64,000 bases of DNA from Pseudidiomarina planktonica (GCF_900177775.1 NZ_FXWH01000001.1:620001-684000), one strand, 5' to 3'. Shown: positions 1 to 9,397, counted from the stretch's first letter. The notes: a model not told the origin generated them from the sequence alone. Numbers and translations: made by a program.

Positions 1-632
1 TTACGCTGGTGGAAGTGCTGGTAGTCATGATGATATTCGCTGTTATTGGCATGGCCAGCTACCAGGTGGTAGACGGCATGATTAACACCGAACAACAAAG
101 CAGCGCCCGCCAAAGCGAGCTGGAAAAACTGCAGTACGCCATGCTGATTATGGAACGCGACATTCGCCAAATAGTGGCCCGGCCCGTGCGCGGCGCTCAG
201 GGTGACGACGCTAATATGTACCTAACCACCGACCGCGACCTGACCAACAGCGACAGCGGCACCTTAGGCTTTGTGCGAACTGGCTGGCAGAATCCCGGCG
301 ATATGTTTCCACGCAGCGCGCTGCAACCCGTGGTGTACCGTATTTACGACGACCAACTGCAACGCATCAGCTACCCCTATGTAGATCAGGTAGGTGCCGA
401 CCCAAACATTCAAGTAGTTATGCAAGGCGTTCCCGAACTGCGCTTTCGCTTTATTGCCGACACCACTAACACCGCGCCAAACTGGCAAGACGAGTGGAAC
501 CGCAGCGGCTGGCTCCCGCTGGCTATTGAAATGACCATGCAAACTGAAGACTTTGGTGAAATACGCCGGGTATTCGAACTCAATGGCGGTCAATTCATAG
601 AACAGGACCAGCAAGCGGAGCAAGAGCAATGA
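1..632 (+). CDS. gspJ: Type II secretion minor pseudopilin GspJ (5' end outside window)
   Basis: GspJ is a minor pseudopilin that, with GspI, GspK and GspH, forms the tip of the type II secretion pseudopilus at the inner membrane. The reading frame is open at the left edge and begins with TLVEVLVVM, the part of the prepilin N-terminus just after the GF cleavage and methylation site, so only the leader peptide is missing. The hydrophobic N-terminal helix is followed by a polar C-terminal domain, which fits GspJ and the following gspK. The internal GTG at position 9 is not the real start. Its end overlaps gspK by 4 bp, so the two genes are translationally coupled in one gsp operon. Confidence 0.93.
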   Translation, partial: TLVEVLVVMMIFAVIGMASYQVVDGMINTEQQSSARQSELEKLQYAMLIMERDIRQIVARPVRGAQGDDANMYLTTDRDLTNSDSGTLGFVRTGWQNPGDMFPRSALQPVVYRIYDDQLQRISYPYVDQVGADPNIQVVMQGVPELRFRFIADTTNTAPNWQDEWNRSGWLPLAIEMTMQTEDFGEIRRVFELNGGQFIEQDQQAEQEQ

Positions 633-1636
633 TCTCGCGCCCGCAAAAACAACAGGGCGTAGCCTTAATCATGGTGTTACTGGTGGTTGCCTTAGTTTCA
701 ACCTTAGCAGTAACCATGGGTGGGCGTTTGCAGCTGCAAATACTGCGCACCCAAAACCTGCAGGACTCCGAGCAAGCCTACTGGTATTTGCACAGCGCCG
801 AAGCCCTGGTGAAACAAGTGCTAGTAATGGAACTGGAACAAAGCGACGGCGAAGTGAATTTGGGCCAGAACTGGGCCCAACAAAACAGCGTGTTTCCGGT
901 AGAAGGGGGCACCATTGAAGGGCGCATTAGTGATTTACGCAGCTGCCTAAATGTAAATGCGCTGGACGCTAGTAGCAGCAATGCCACCGCCAATAGTCAG
1001 GAGCGCCGTAAAGAACAATTCAAAAACCTATTTCTGGCGTTGCAAATAGACGACTACAATGCCGACGTAATGGTCGACAGCATTGTGGACTGGATAGACC
1101 GCGACACCAATATTAGTGGTACCTATGGCGCTGAAGATCCGGACTATGAGTCACTGCCTACCCCATACCGGACGGCCAATGCACCCTTGGCTCATATTAG
1201 CGAACTGCGCTTAATTCGTGGCTTCACCCGCGAAATTTATCAAAAAGTATTACCCTTTGTATGTGCCATACCAGCCAACAGTGACGGCCAGGTGAATATT
1301 AATACCGTGCAGCAACCAGAAGTGCTCACTGCACTGTTTGGCGGACGGTTGGCACTAAGTGAAGCGGCCGAGCTTATAGAGCAACGGCCCGAGAACGGCT
1401 ACAATAAAATAACTGATTTTTCTGAAAATTCAGCGGTGCAGGCCGCATTGCAAAACGAATCTGGTGAAGCCCAGGAAGCTGGGGAACAACAAACTGCCCT
1501 TGACGATTTGCGCTTAACCAGTGAGTATTTTGAACTGCGTGGCCGGGTTCGCTTTGGCCAGTTAAGCCAAACCGCAACCAGCATTATTAACGTTGATGGT
1601 AGTGAAGTCACGGTGTTATACCGTGGTATGCACTAA
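629..1636 (+). CDS. gspK: Type II secretion minor pseudopilin GspK
   Basis: GspK is the large minor pseudopilin that caps the type II secretion pseudopilus. The protein has 335 residues, the usual size. It opens with a short basic leader (KQQGVALIMVLLVVALVS) that matches the atypical GspK prepilin site, with G10 before the hydrophobic helix. The DLRSCLNVNAL segment and the following helix-hairpin region are typical of GspK. The ATG overlaps the gspJ stop by 4 bp, and gspL follows after 31 bp. Family identity is clear. Which substrates the system secretes cannot be told from this window. Confidence 0.94.
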   Translation: MISRPQKQQGVALIMVLLVVALVSTLAVTMGGRLQLQILRTQNLQDSEQAYWYLHSAEALVKQVLVMELEQSDGEVNLGQNWAQQNSVFPVEGGTIEGRISDLRSCLNVNALDASSSNATANSQERRKEQFKNLFLALQIDDYNADVMVDSIVDWIDRDTNISGTYGAEDPDYESLPTPYRTANAPLAHISELRLIRGFTREIYQKVLPFVCAIPANSDGQVNINTVQQPEVLTALFGGRLALSEAAELIEQRPENGYNKITDFSENSAVQAALQNESGEAQEAGEQQTALDDLRLTSEYFELRGRVRFGQLSQTATSIINVDGSEVTVLYRGMH

Positions 1637-1667
1637 TGCCGCTACGAATTAAAACGAGAATAACAAC

Positions 1668-2909
1668 ATGAGCAAAGCGAACGAACGACTTTATATAAGG
1701 CTGCCAGCCAGCACCAACCAAATCTGCCACTGGCTGATTTGGGACGCCGCCGCGGGCGAGCTTATTGCCAGCGGTGAGCTAAGTTCGGCTGAACAACTAA
1801 GCCAGCTTAGCGACAAAGCCGCCAGCCGCGAAACCACGGTGTTCGTGGCCAGCCACGGCATCGCTTTGCGTCAAATCAGCATTCCTAGTGGTGCGCAGCG
1901 CCATTTGAATCAAGTGGTGCCATACGCACTGGAAGAAGAATTAGCCAGCGACATCGACAGCCTGCACTTTGCCTGGCCGCAAAAATCAAAGCAGCCGGAG
2001 CTGCCGGTAGCTGTAGTGGCACACACGCAAATGCAAACCTGGCTGCAGTGGCTTAAACAAGCCGGTATTCAGCCCAAGCGCATGCTACCCGACGTGTTTA
2101 TGCTTCCTTACAAGCCGAAGCAGTGGCAGGCCATGCAGCTTACCGGCGGTGACACTCTGGTACGAACCGGTGCCTGGAGCGGCTTTGCTATTGAAACCCA
2201 GTTGTTTGAACAGTTAGCCAGCCAACTGGTGGCCGACAGCTTAACACCAGAAAGTATGCCGGAAGCCATAGTACATTACGGCGACCTGAACTGGCCGCAA
2301 CCTCCGGCGTTACTGCAGGCCGCCGACATTGAAGTACCGCTAACAGTAGTTGGCCAAAGCAGTGGCGGCATTGATTTACTGCAGGGCAAGTACCGCCAGA
2401 AGCAGCAACGTCAGCGCAGTCAGCACAACTGGACACCACTGGCGATTGCTGCTGGCGTAGTTGCGGTGCTGGGCTTAAGCCTGCAAATTACTCAACTGGT
2501 AAGCTTAAACAGCCAGCAAGAACAACTTAGCCAGCAAATAGAGCAAACCTACAAACAAACTTTCCCGAATGAAACGCGCATTGTGAACGTGCGCAGCCAG
2601 CTGAATCAGCACCTGCAACAAGTGCAGGGCACTGGCAATCAGGAAGGTGTATTGGCACTGCTGCAACAGCTGGAGCCAGCTTTTGCTGCGCAGGAAGAAC
2701 TGGAATTAGAATTGATGCGATACGACAACGGCCAACTGCGCTTGCAGGTAAATGGCAAGAGTTTTGAGCAACTGGAAGCTTTCCGGCAGCTAGCCGAACA
2801 AAGTGGTCGCATTCGGGTCAGTCAGGGGCAGGTAAGCCAGCGTGACCAGCAAGTGTCTGGTGCTATTACCGTTACCTGGGCCGATGCCTCAGCGGGAGGT
2901 GCCGTATGA
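1668..2909 (+). CDS. gspL: Type II secretion inner-membrane platform protein GspL
   Basis: GspL recruits the GspE ATPase to the inner-membrane platform and partners with GspM. The protein has 413 residues: an actin-like cytoplasmic domain (about 1-250), one transmembrane helix near 257-279 (a hydrophobic run in LAIAAGVVAVLGLSL), and a periplasmic ferredoxin-like domain preceded by a glutamine-rich coiled-coil stretch. The N-terminal IRLPAS and PYALEEELA segments are typical of the family. The stop overlaps the gspM start by 4 bp. The gene sits in the conserved J-K-L-M-N order. Confidence 0.94.
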   Translation: MSKANERLYIRLPASTNQICHWLIWDAAAGELIASGELSSAEQLSQLSDKAASRETTVFVASHGIALRQISIPSGAQRHLNQVVPYALEEELASDIDSLHFAWPQKSKQPELPVAVVAHTQMQTWLQWLKQAGIQPKRMLPDVFMLPYKPKQWQAMQLTGGDTLVRTGAWSGFAIETQLFEQLASQLVADSLTPESMPEAIVHYGDLNWPQPPALLQAADIEVPLTVVGQSSGGIDLLQGKYRQKQQRQRSQHNWTPLAIAAGVVAVLGLSLQITQLVSLNSQQEQLSQQIEQTYKQTFPNETRIVNVRSQLNQHLQQVQGTGNQEGVLALLQQLEPAFAAQEELELELMRYDNGQLRLQVNGKSFEQLEAFRQLAEQSGRIRVSQGQVSQRDQQVSGAITVTWADASAGGAV

Positions 2910-3460
2910 GTACAGCCATCACCAACATAACCGAAAAAGTTACCACACCAGTGAAGAACCTGTGGCAGGCACACGGCCAAAGCCATTGGCAGGGCCTGAA
3001 CGCCCGCGAACAACTACTGGTAAAAAGCGGCTTAATAGTAGCCGTAATAGGTATTTTATATTTCGCCATTTGGGCGCCGCTAAGCAATGCCGTTACTCAG
3101 GCTGAACTGCGTGTGCAGGGCCAGCAGCAGCTGCTTACCTGGGTGCGCGACAAAACAGCGCAGTACCAAGCTTTAACCGGTGGTGCCAGCCAGCTCAGTG
3201 GTCAGCAAGTGCAGGGTACACTTACCCAGCGCTTTACCAGGCTGGCCCAGCAACAACAAATTAGCGTGAACCGCACTCAGCCGCAGGGTAATGACTTAGT
3301 AGTGGTTACGGACGAGGTCGACTTTGCCAAGCTGCTACGTTTGTTACACCAGCTACAAACTCAGGCGGGCGTGCAAATTCAGCAACTGGATTTAGCCGAG
3401 GCCAATACCGAGGGTCAGGTTCGTGTGCGTCGGTTACAACTATCTGAGGCCGCATCATGA
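2906..3460 (+). CDS. gspM: Type II secretion protein GspM
   Basis: GspM is a bitopic inner-membrane protein that stabilises GspL. The protein has 184 residues, with a short cytoplasmic stretch, one membrane helix near residues 42-62 (GLIVAVIGILYFAIWAPL) preceded by the family-typical LNAREQLLV, then a glutamine-rich periplasmic helix and a ferredoxin-like domain. The 4-bp overlaps with gspL and with gspN indicate translational coupling. Confidence 0.93.
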   Translation: MSTAITNITEKVTTPVKNLWQAHGQSHWQGLNAREQLLVKSGLIVAVIGILYFAIWAPLSNAVTQAELRVQGQQQLLTWVRDKTAQYQALTGGASQLSGQQVQGTLTQRFTRLAQQQQISVNRTQPQGNDLVVVTDEVDFAKLLRLLHQLQTQAGVQIQQLDLAEANTEGQVRVRRLQLSEAAS

Positions 3461-4233
3461 TGCAGGGTGCTAGTAAGAAGCTTGGCTTTGCGACCATATT
3501 AGTTCTATTTTTCCTTATTGCACTGTTAGTAACAGCGCCGGCGCGGCTGCTGCATTTAGCACCCTTACCTAAGGGCATTGCGGTGTACGACGTCACTGGC
3601 AGTTTATGGCAAGGGCAGGCCGGGCAAATTAGCGTAGAACTACCCAATACCCCAAAAGCTCTGCGGTTGCATAACGTGAGTTGGGACTTAAGCTTCTGGA
3701 GCCTGTTAACCGGGCAACTGCACACCAGTTTGGAATTGCCTGAACTAAACAACGTAGTAAGCGGCGAGCTGATACTAACCGCAGGCCGCGGTGGCGTCAC
3801 CATTAGTGATGCCGACTTAGGCGGGCGCATTGCTGACTCTATTAGTACCTTCAACATTCCAGCGCCGCTTACTGTAGACGGCCGCTGGCAAGCGCAAATT
3901 GATCGCTTTCAGCCCGAGGGTGGTACTAACCTATGTAAAACCCTGCAGGCGCAAGTGCGCGGGCAGCAAGTGGCCTTAAAAATCAATCAAAACTGGCAAG
4001 ACTTGGGCAACTACCAGTTAAACTTGGGTTGTAACCAAGGTGCCGTTACGGTGCTCATGAACGGCGACAACATGATGGGCTTAATGCTGGACTCGGCTAT
4101 AAACCGCAGCCAAAGCACTATAGCCGGTAGTCTGCAGCCAAAACCAGAAGCACCCGAAAAAGTGACTGAATTGTTGGTGTACGTGGGTAAACCAGACGCC
4201 CAGGGCCGCTACAATTTCGCATTTAAACTTTAA
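3457..4233 (+). CDS. gspN: Type II secretion protein GspN
   Basis: GspN is an accessory inner-membrane protein found at the end of many gsp operons; its exact role is not settled. The protein has 258 residues, one N-terminal membrane anchor (about 10-28) and then a periplasmic beta-rich domain containing GSLWQGQAG, a motif typical of the family. The start is the first of two adjacent ATGs and overlaps the gspM stop. No gspO prepilin peptidase follows, so that enzyme must be encoded elsewhere. Only 24 bp separate it from mscS. Confidence 0.92.
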   Translation: MMQGASKKLGFATILVLFFLIALLVTAPARLLHLAPLPKGIAVYDVTGSLWQGQAGQISVELPNTPKALRLHNVSWDLSFWSLLTGQLHTSLELPELNNVVSGELILTAGRGGVTISDADLGGRIADSISTFNIPAPLTVDGRWQAQIDRFQPEGGTNLCKTLQAQVRGQQVALKINQNWQDLGNYQLNLGCNQGAVTVLMNGDNMMGLMLDSAINRSQSTIAGSLQPKPEAPEKVTELLVYVGKPDAQGRYNFAFKL

Positions 4234-4257
4234 TTGTAAAAGATAAAGAGGTTAAAC

Positions 4258-5073
4258 ATGGACTCGACTCTGCAATGGATTACTGAAAATCAAGAAGTAC
4301 TTATTGGCTACGCCATTAAGTTTGTGGTTGCCCTGTTAATACTTATTGCGGGCCGTATTATTGCCAACACAGTAGCCAGGGTAATGGGCAATGGCATGCG
4401 CAAACGCGAAATGGACAACGCCGTAGTTAGCTTTATGGCAGCCATAGTTAAGTCAGTTATATTTATTGCCGCCATACTTATGGCGTTGTCGCATGTAGGC
4501 GTGCAAACCACCAGCTTTATTGCCATATTAGGTGCCGCTGGTTTGGCTATTGGCTTGGCCTTGCAGGGCTCACTGAGCAACATTGCCAGTGGCGTGCTGC
4601 TTATTATGTTCCGCCCCATGCGTGCCGGTGAGTATGTAGAAGCTGGCGGCGTAGCAGGTACAGTTGAGTCTATTACGATTTTCCAAACCATTTTAAAAAC
4701 ACCAGACAACAAAGTAGTGTTTGTACCTAACGCACAAATTACCAACGACAGCATTACCAACTACAGCCGCGAAGAACTGCGCCGTATTGATTTGGTAGTG
4801 GGTGTAAGCTATAGCGCTGACTTGCGGAAAACCAAAGAAGTGTTAGAGGAAGTGTTAAAAGCCGATCCGCGCATATTGGAAGAGCCGGCAATGAACATTC
4901 AGGTGAACGAACTGGGTGCGTCTTCGGTCGACTTTATCGTGCGCCCATGGGTGAAGGTAGGCGATTACTGGCCAACCCGCTGGGACTTAAACCGCGAAAT
5001 AAAAATGGCGCTTGATAAGAACGAGATTGCTATTCCGTTCCCGCAAATGGACATACACTTTTACAAAGACTAA
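4258..5073 (+). CDS. mscS: Small-conductance mechanosensitive channel MscS
   Basis: MscS is an inner-membrane channel that opens under tension and relieves hypo-osmotic shock. The protein has 271 residues, close to E. coli MscS (286). It has three N-terminal transmembrane segments, the glycine/alanine-rich pore helix TM3 (IAILGAAGLAIGLALQGSLS, near residues 88-107), the beta domain with FRPMRAGEYV, and the C-terminal alpha/beta vestibule. A purine-rich ribosome site (AAAGAGG) lies 7 bp before the ATG. It follows gspN by 24 bp and may be cotranscribed with it. A short hairpin overlaps its stop codon. Confidence 0.95.
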   Translation: MDSTLQWITENQEVLIGYAIKFVVALLILIAGRIIANTVARVMGNGMRKREMDNAVVSFMAAIVKSVIFIAAILMALSHVGVQTTSFIAILGAAGLAIGLALQGSLSNIASGVLLIMFRPMRAGEYVEAGGVAGTVESITIFQTILKTPDNKVVFVPNAQITNDSITNYSREELRRIDLVVGVSYSADLRKTKEVLEEVLKADPRILEEPAMNIQVNELGASSVDFIVRPWVKVGDYWPTRWDLNREIKMALDKNEIAIPFPQMDIHFYKD

Positions 5074-5097
5074 ACAGTTGTAGTAAAAACTGTTTTT
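5072..5097 (+). terminator. Probable intrinsic terminator after mscS
   Basis: An 8-bp perfect stem (AAACAGTT / AACTGTTT) with an 8-nt loop overlaps the mscS stop codon and runs into a T tract. The stem is AT-rich and therefore weak. It would separate mscS from the polysaccharide genes downstream. Confidence 0.55.
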
Positions 5098-5225
5098 CTA
5101 CCAACAACCAATGCTTTACAGGTAGAAATAAAGCTGCTACCGTATTTGCTAATCGTCTGAGGTAAGTGAATACCTACAGAGCGATTGGCCAATCGATTAC
5201 ACGAGTACACATTGAGGTGTTTTTT

Positions 5226-5486
5226 ATGAAGAAATTAACTGCATTATTTGCTGCAGCACTTATGGCGTCAGCGCCAGGTGCAATGGCACAACAAGCTGGT
5301 ACTGCGGACAGCGGCACTTTCGGCTTAGGTTCAGTAGGCGTTGCAGGCGCAGCAGCTGGCGGATTCGCTTTAGTTGTTGTTGCAGCTGAGCAAGGCGACA
5401 CTGACGTACCACAGCCAGAGCCAGTTGACCCAGTTGACCCAGTTGACCCTCCGGTAACTGGTACTACTACCACTACTGGTGGTTAA
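5226..5486 (+). CDS. Small secreted YjbE-like protein of an exopolysaccharide operon
   Basis: This 86-residue protein has a clear Sec signal peptide (MKKLTALFAAALMASAPGAMA, cleavage near residue 21). A glycine/alanine-rich hydrophobic stretch and an acidic, proline-rich tail with repeated PVDPVDP and a threonine run follow. Size, composition and position directly before yjbF, yjbG and yjbH match YjbE/GfcA, whose molecular function is unknown. The ATG at 5226 was chosen because GAGGTG lies 6 bp upstream and the signal peptide starts there. The DNA coding the tail contains a short tandem repeat of CCAGTTGAC. A terminator follows, so this gene may be expressed more strongly than yjbFGH. Confidence 0.72.
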   Translation: MKKLTALFAAALMASAPGAMAQQAGTADSGTFGLGSVGVAGAAAGGFALVVVAAEQGDTDVPQPEPVDPVDPVDPPVTGTTTTTGG

Positions 5487-5529
5487 TTTGTAAATTGTCC
5501 GCAAGGGCCTTTGCAAATACACTAAAATT

Positions 5530-5559
5530 ACCGCAGTTTAACAACTGCGGTATTTTTTT
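5530..5559 (+). terminator. Intrinsic terminator between yjbE-like gene and yjbF
   Basis: A perfect 9-bp stem (ACCGCAGTT / AACTGCGGT) with a TAAC loop is followed by seven consecutive T residues after one A. It lies inside an apparent operon, 44 bp after the yjbE-like stop and about 57 bp before yjbF. It should reduce, or make conditional, the expression of yjbFGH relative to yjbE. Confidence 0.85.
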
Positions 5560-5615
5560 GCCTGTAAAAAAGTGCTACCTTTGCGTTATAAAAATAATCA
5601 CTCAGGGCTTCCCTC

Positions 5616-6341
5616 TTGTTGAACTACTTTCCAAGCTTAAAAAGGGCGCTGGCGCTACTTTTATTAGTTACGTTAAGCGGATGTAACTCAGGTTTTCAGG
5701 ATGCGCTAGAAACTACCAAGCGTGTTTTTGTGTTGCCTGAAGATATAACCTTAACTCCGGAAGAAATTTCGGAGCTTTCCTATGCGGCCAGTTATATACA
5801 GTTGCAAGACAAACCACGTGCGGTAATGGTTCTGAACTACGACGACAATGGCCTGTTAAGTTGGGCGGCGGGGCCGCACGAAGTAATAGCCACCCGCTAT
5901 GGCCGAGTGGTGTTTACACGTAACATTCAGGGTGGTCCTGAGTTTGTTAGCAACCTTCAATCAGACCCTATAGCCTGTGTGCGCAAGGAATTACGCGATG
6001 CGCAAGACGAAAACGTGGATCTATCTGCATGTTCTGCGAATTGGGTTAGAAGCATTGAAATTGGTTCACCTATACAAAATAACAATCAGCGTTTGGAAAT
6101 TACTGGCCGTTTTGATTTTCAGAAGATGACCAGGCAGAGCATAACCCTACCGAATGAAAACACTTACGAAGCTGTAAAATTAACAGAAGCTTTAACCGTG
6201 CAGCCAGGTGATTTTGAAGTTGAAAATACCTTTTGGTTAGAGGCTGAAACGGGCCGTGTGCTGAAGTCACGTCAATGGTTCTCGCCCGAACTAGGCTTTA
6301 TTACCACCGAAGAAGTAAAAGCCTACGTGGGGGATATGTAA
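5616..6341 (+). CDS. yjbF: YjbF/GfcB-family exopolysaccharide lipoprotein
   Basis: This protein has 241 residues and a lipoprotein signal peptide ending in the lipobox LSGC (Cys near residue 23), so it is likely anchored in the outer membrane. The rest matches the GfcB/YjbF family in length and in its place before GfcC and GfcD homologues. In E. coli these genes are linked to exopolysaccharide or group 4 capsule production, but the activity of GfcB is not known. The start is TTG (5616), with CAGGG upstream; no ATG gives a signal peptide. The stop is followed at once by the yjbG start. Confidence 0.8.
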   Translation: MLNYFPSLKRALALLLLVTLSGCNSGFQDALETTKRVFVLPEDITLTPEEISELSYAASYIQLQDKPRAVMVLNYDDNGLLSWAAGPHEVIATRYGRVVFTRNIQGGPEFVSNLQSDPIACVRKELRDAQDENVDLSACSANWVRSIEIGSPIQNNNQRLEITGRFDFQKMTRQSITLPNENTYEAVKLTEALTVQPGDFEVENTFWLEAETGRVLKSRQWFSPELGFITTEEVKAYVGDM

Positions 6342-7265
6342 ATGTCAGCATTCTTTAAGTATCTCCTTGGGTTTGCAGTAGCCTTTAGCTCAGCTCAGCT
6401 AGTTCCGGGCTATGCGTATGCACAAGAGCAAGAACAACAGCAAAATATAGCTGTAAGTGTGTACATCATTAAAAATGGTCAGCAGCAACGGTTAGACTTT
6501 AACGAGTCCCCAAATTTATTAAGCGTGTATCAGGCGGCTATGCAGTCAAACTTGCTGCCGTTAACGCCTTACTGGCCAACTACGCGGTTAGTTAGCTCCA
6601 GCAAGCAAGAACAAGTAAAACAGCAACAGCAACGGCTTATAAGCGAGTTAGAAGAGCTGGCAAGTTATTGGGAAGCTGCGAGCGAACCGGAACTTGCGGC
6701 TACCGCTTCAAGCGTTGCTGCGCAGGTAGCTCAGTGGCCCGTAGTTGGTGCCGAATTTGTGGGTCGAATAGACACGGCAATAACCGGTATGCGCCAGTCT
6801 GGTATTGATACGGTAGAGCCAGCCCTATACGCATACTTAGATCAAATACGTATCTCTAACCGAATTTCTATAAACAACAATCCTTACTTGCCGGCCGGTG
6901 GTTACAGCTTCCTTATATCACCAGAGCATGCCGAAGGCGCCGTGCCGCACTGGTATGTAATAGGTGCAGTAAACCAAGTTATTGAAGCCCCTTATATTGC
7001 GGACTTGTCAGTTCGCGACATGGTCAGAAAAGTAAGGTTAAACGAGTTTAGTTTACCCGGTGCCAGTAATAGTCACTTATGGCAAATAAATCTGGCAGGT
7101 GCTGTTCAGCAGGTACCTATAGCTTATTACAATGCCAGCGGCGAACCCGCCATTGTTGGCGGTATTTGGGTGCTGGGTTTTCAACAAAACCAATTGCCTG
7201 AACAATATAAGCAAATAAACCAACAGCTTGCTGAGCTGGCCAAATACTGGAATGTCGCGTTATGA
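6342..7265 (+). CDS. yjbG: YjbG/GfcC-family capsule biogenesis protein
   Basis: This is a periplasmic protein of 307 residues with a Sec signal (cleavage near AYAQ, residue 28). GfcC-type proteins have beta-grasp folds resembling parts of Wza and assist polysaccharide export. Supporting features are the length, the conserved VYIIKNG start of the mature domain, and its location between the yjbF lipoprotein and the yjbH beta-barrel gene. It directly abuts yjbF and overlaps yjbH by 4 bp, so the three are translationally coupled. Confidence 0.8.
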   Translation: MSAFFKYLLGFAVAFSSAQLVPGYAYAQEQEQQQNIAVSVYIIKNGQQQRLDFNESPNLLSVYQAAMQSNLLPLTPYWPTTRLVSSSKQEQVKQQQQRLISELEELASYWEAASEPELAATASSVAAQVAQWPVVGAEFVGRIDTAITGMRQSGIDTVEPALYAYLDQIRISNRISINNNPYLPAGGYSFLISPEHAEGAVPHWYVIGAVNQVIEAPYIADLSVRDMVRKVRLNEFSLPGASNSHLWQINLAGAVQQVPIAYYNASGEPAIVGGIWVLGFQQNQLPEQYKQINQQLAELAKYWNVAL

Positions 7266-9397
7266 AGTACCCAATTACATATATTTTGGTAGCAAGCTTC
7301 GCGCTTTCAATAAATACCGCCAATGCGAAACAGTGGTGGGAATCTGGTATGCAAAGTCGGCAAACGCATTCTGACTTCGGTGGTGTTGGGCTTATGCAAA
7401 CACCAACGGCTCGTATGGACAACGATGGCGAGTTCAGCTTTACCTATTACGACAACGAAGAATACCGGCGCATGGCGCTTAATTTACAATTGTTCCCATG
7501 GTTAGAAACTACTATTAGATACAACGATATTCGCACGCGCTTGTTCAGCAGTGATCCCGATTTTAGTAATGACCAAACCTATAAAGACCGGGGTGTAGAC
7601 ATAAAAGCTCGGCTTCTTGAAGAAAGCTATTGGGTTCCAGAGTTAAGCGTTGGTTTTCGCGATATGGCCGGAACGGGCAAATTTGCCGGTGAATTTATTG
7701 CTGCCAGCAAGCGCGTGGGCGCGTTTGATTTTACCCTGGGCATGGGCTGGGGCTATTTAGGCAAGAATGGGAACATCAGTAACCCCTTTTGTGATATATC
7801 CGATACGTTTTGTGAACGAGATGCAGGATTTTCTGGAACTGGTGGTAGCTTCGAAGTTGATAAATGGTTTCGTGGTGATGCAGCGATTTTCGGTGGCGTA
7901 GAATATCAAACGCCCTGGCCTGAGCTGATTCTAAAGCTGGAATACGATTCTAATAACTATTTAAATGAGCCCGCACTGGTTGACGTTGAACAAAGCTCGC
8001 CCTGGAATATTGGTGCCGATTACGCGATTAGTGATGGCGTGCAGCTAAAGCTTAGTTATGAGCGCGGTAACACACTTATGTTTGGTTTTACCCTGCGGAC
8101 TAACTTTATGACGTTAGGGCAGCTAAAACCGCATAAACCAAAAGTTGCCCCCGAGCCGCCTGCGCAACGTTCAATCGACGAATTTACGGATGAAGAAGCA
8201 GCCACAAAGGTGCGAAGTGAGCTTTGGGAAGAAAGTGGCACATATGTGACCCGAATGCAGCTAACTGATGATAACCAGACGCTTCAGCTATATGGTCGCC
8301 AGGCGCGATACCGTGACCACGAAGAGGGCACTGACAGAGCTGCGCGGGTGTTAATAAACCAAACACCTGAACAAGTTAAAGTTTTTGAATTTATAGACAC
8401 CAGCGGCAACATGCAGCTAGCAAGTACTCGCGTTGATCGTGGTGAGTTTAGAGTAGCAGTTGAACGCCGCAAATTTGATAGCGAAATTGAAAGTTCCTAT
8501 ACAAGGGTGGATCCTAACTTAAACGATTGGCACAACACCGAGCCATTCTATGAGCCAGAAAGCGCACTAACCTGGCCTAGCTTTAAGCTAACACCGGTAG
8601 TGGAGCAATCTTTTGGTAACCCCGAAACATTTTATATGTATCAACTGAAACTGCTAGGCCGTAGTAGTTTTAAGTTAGCAGACAATACCTATATTCGAGC
8701 TACTTTTGGGGCTAACTTATTAACAAACTTTGATGAGTTTAACTTTAACGTTGACAGTCAGGACTCTGAGTTGCCCCGGGTAAGAACCTATATTCGGGAA
8801 TATGTTCAGCAGTCCGATATTTGGTTGCGCGATTTACAAATTAGCCATATGGAGCAGATTTCAAATGATTGGTATGCCTCAATATATGGCGGTTATTTAG
8901 AGCGTATGTTTGGTGGCGTAGGTGGTGAAGTATTGTATCGTCCATTCGATAAAAACTACGCCATTGGGGTAGACATTAACGCAGTTAAACAGCGTAGCTT
9001 TGAAAGCCACCTAGGCTTTCGTGATTACGAAACTATTACCGGCCATGTAACCGGCTACTGGAAACCAGAGTTTTTACCCGACACCTTGCTGCGAGTTTCC
9101 GCAGGCCGATTCTTGGCCAAAGATAACGGCGTACAGGTGGCATTCGAACACAAATTTGATTCCGGTATGATAGTTGGTGCTTATGCAGCAAAAACCAATG
9201 TTTCAGCCGAAGAGTACGGTGAAGGTAGTTTTACCAAAGGCTTTTATATAAGCATACCGTTCGACTTAATGATCATGGGTAACACGACAGGTCGAGGCTC
9301 AGTGGGCTGGTCGCCGCTAACGCGCGACGGTGGGCAGATGTTACATCGGTCGACTTCGCTGTACCATAGTACGGAAAGTCGAAACCCGTTTTATTGA
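7262..9397 (+). CDS. yjbH: YjbH/GfcD-family outer-membrane exopolysaccharide protein
   Basis: This protein has 711 residues, the size of YjbH/GfcD (DUF940). It has a signal peptide (about 1-22) followed by FGGVGLMQTPTARM, the hallmark of the family, and many alternating beta strands, as expected for a large outer-membrane barrel pair. It is proposed to form the outer-membrane exit for a secreted polysaccharide. It overlaps yjbG by 4 bp. A 163-bp gap then separates it from the wzz gene. Confidence 0.85.
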   Translation: MKYPITYILVASFALSINTANAKQWWESGMQSRQTHSDFGGVGLMQTPTARMDNDGEFSFTYYDNEEYRRMALNLQLFPWLETTIRYNDIRTRLFSSDPDFSNDQTYKDRGVDIKARLLEESYWVPELSVGFRDMAGTGKFAGEFIAASKRVGAFDFTLGMGWGYLGKNGNISNPFCDISDTFCERDAGFSGTGGSFEVDKWFRGDAAIFGGVEYQTPWPELILKLEYDSNNYLNEPALVDVEQSSPWNIGADYAISDGVQLKLSYERGNTLMFGFTLRTNFMTLGQLKPHKPKVAPEPPAQRSIDEFTDEEAATKVRSELWEESGTYVTRMQLTDDNQTLQLYGRQARYRDHEEGTDRAARVLINQTPEQVKVFEFIDTSGNMQLASTRVDRGEFRVAVERRKFDSEIESSYTRVDPNLNDWHNTEPFYEPESALTWPSFKLTPVVEQSFGNPETFYMYQLKLLGRSSFKLADNTYIRATFGANLLTNFDEFNFNVDSQDSELPRVRTYIREYVQQSDIWLRDLQISHMEQISNDWYASIYGGYLERMFGGVGGEVLYRPFDKNYAIGVDINAVKQRSFESHLGFRDYETITGHVTGYWKPEFLPDTLLRVSAGRFLAKDNGVQVAFEHKFDSGMIVGAYAAKTNVSAEEYGEGSFTKGFYISIPFDLMIMGNTTGRGSVGWSPLTRDGGQMLHRSTSLYHSTESRNPFY

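Noticed and set aside
264-629. 121-codon antisense frame in gspJ
   Set aside because: Shadow of the pseudopilin gene with no recognisable features.
5098-5225. JUMPstart/ops element for RfaH before the exopolysaccharide genes
   Set aside because: No good match to the GGCGGTAG core; only a partial look-alike on the opposite strand near 5131.
5495-5686. 63-codon forward frame before yjbF
   Set aside because: It spans the intrinsic terminator and overlaps the yjbF start in another frame.
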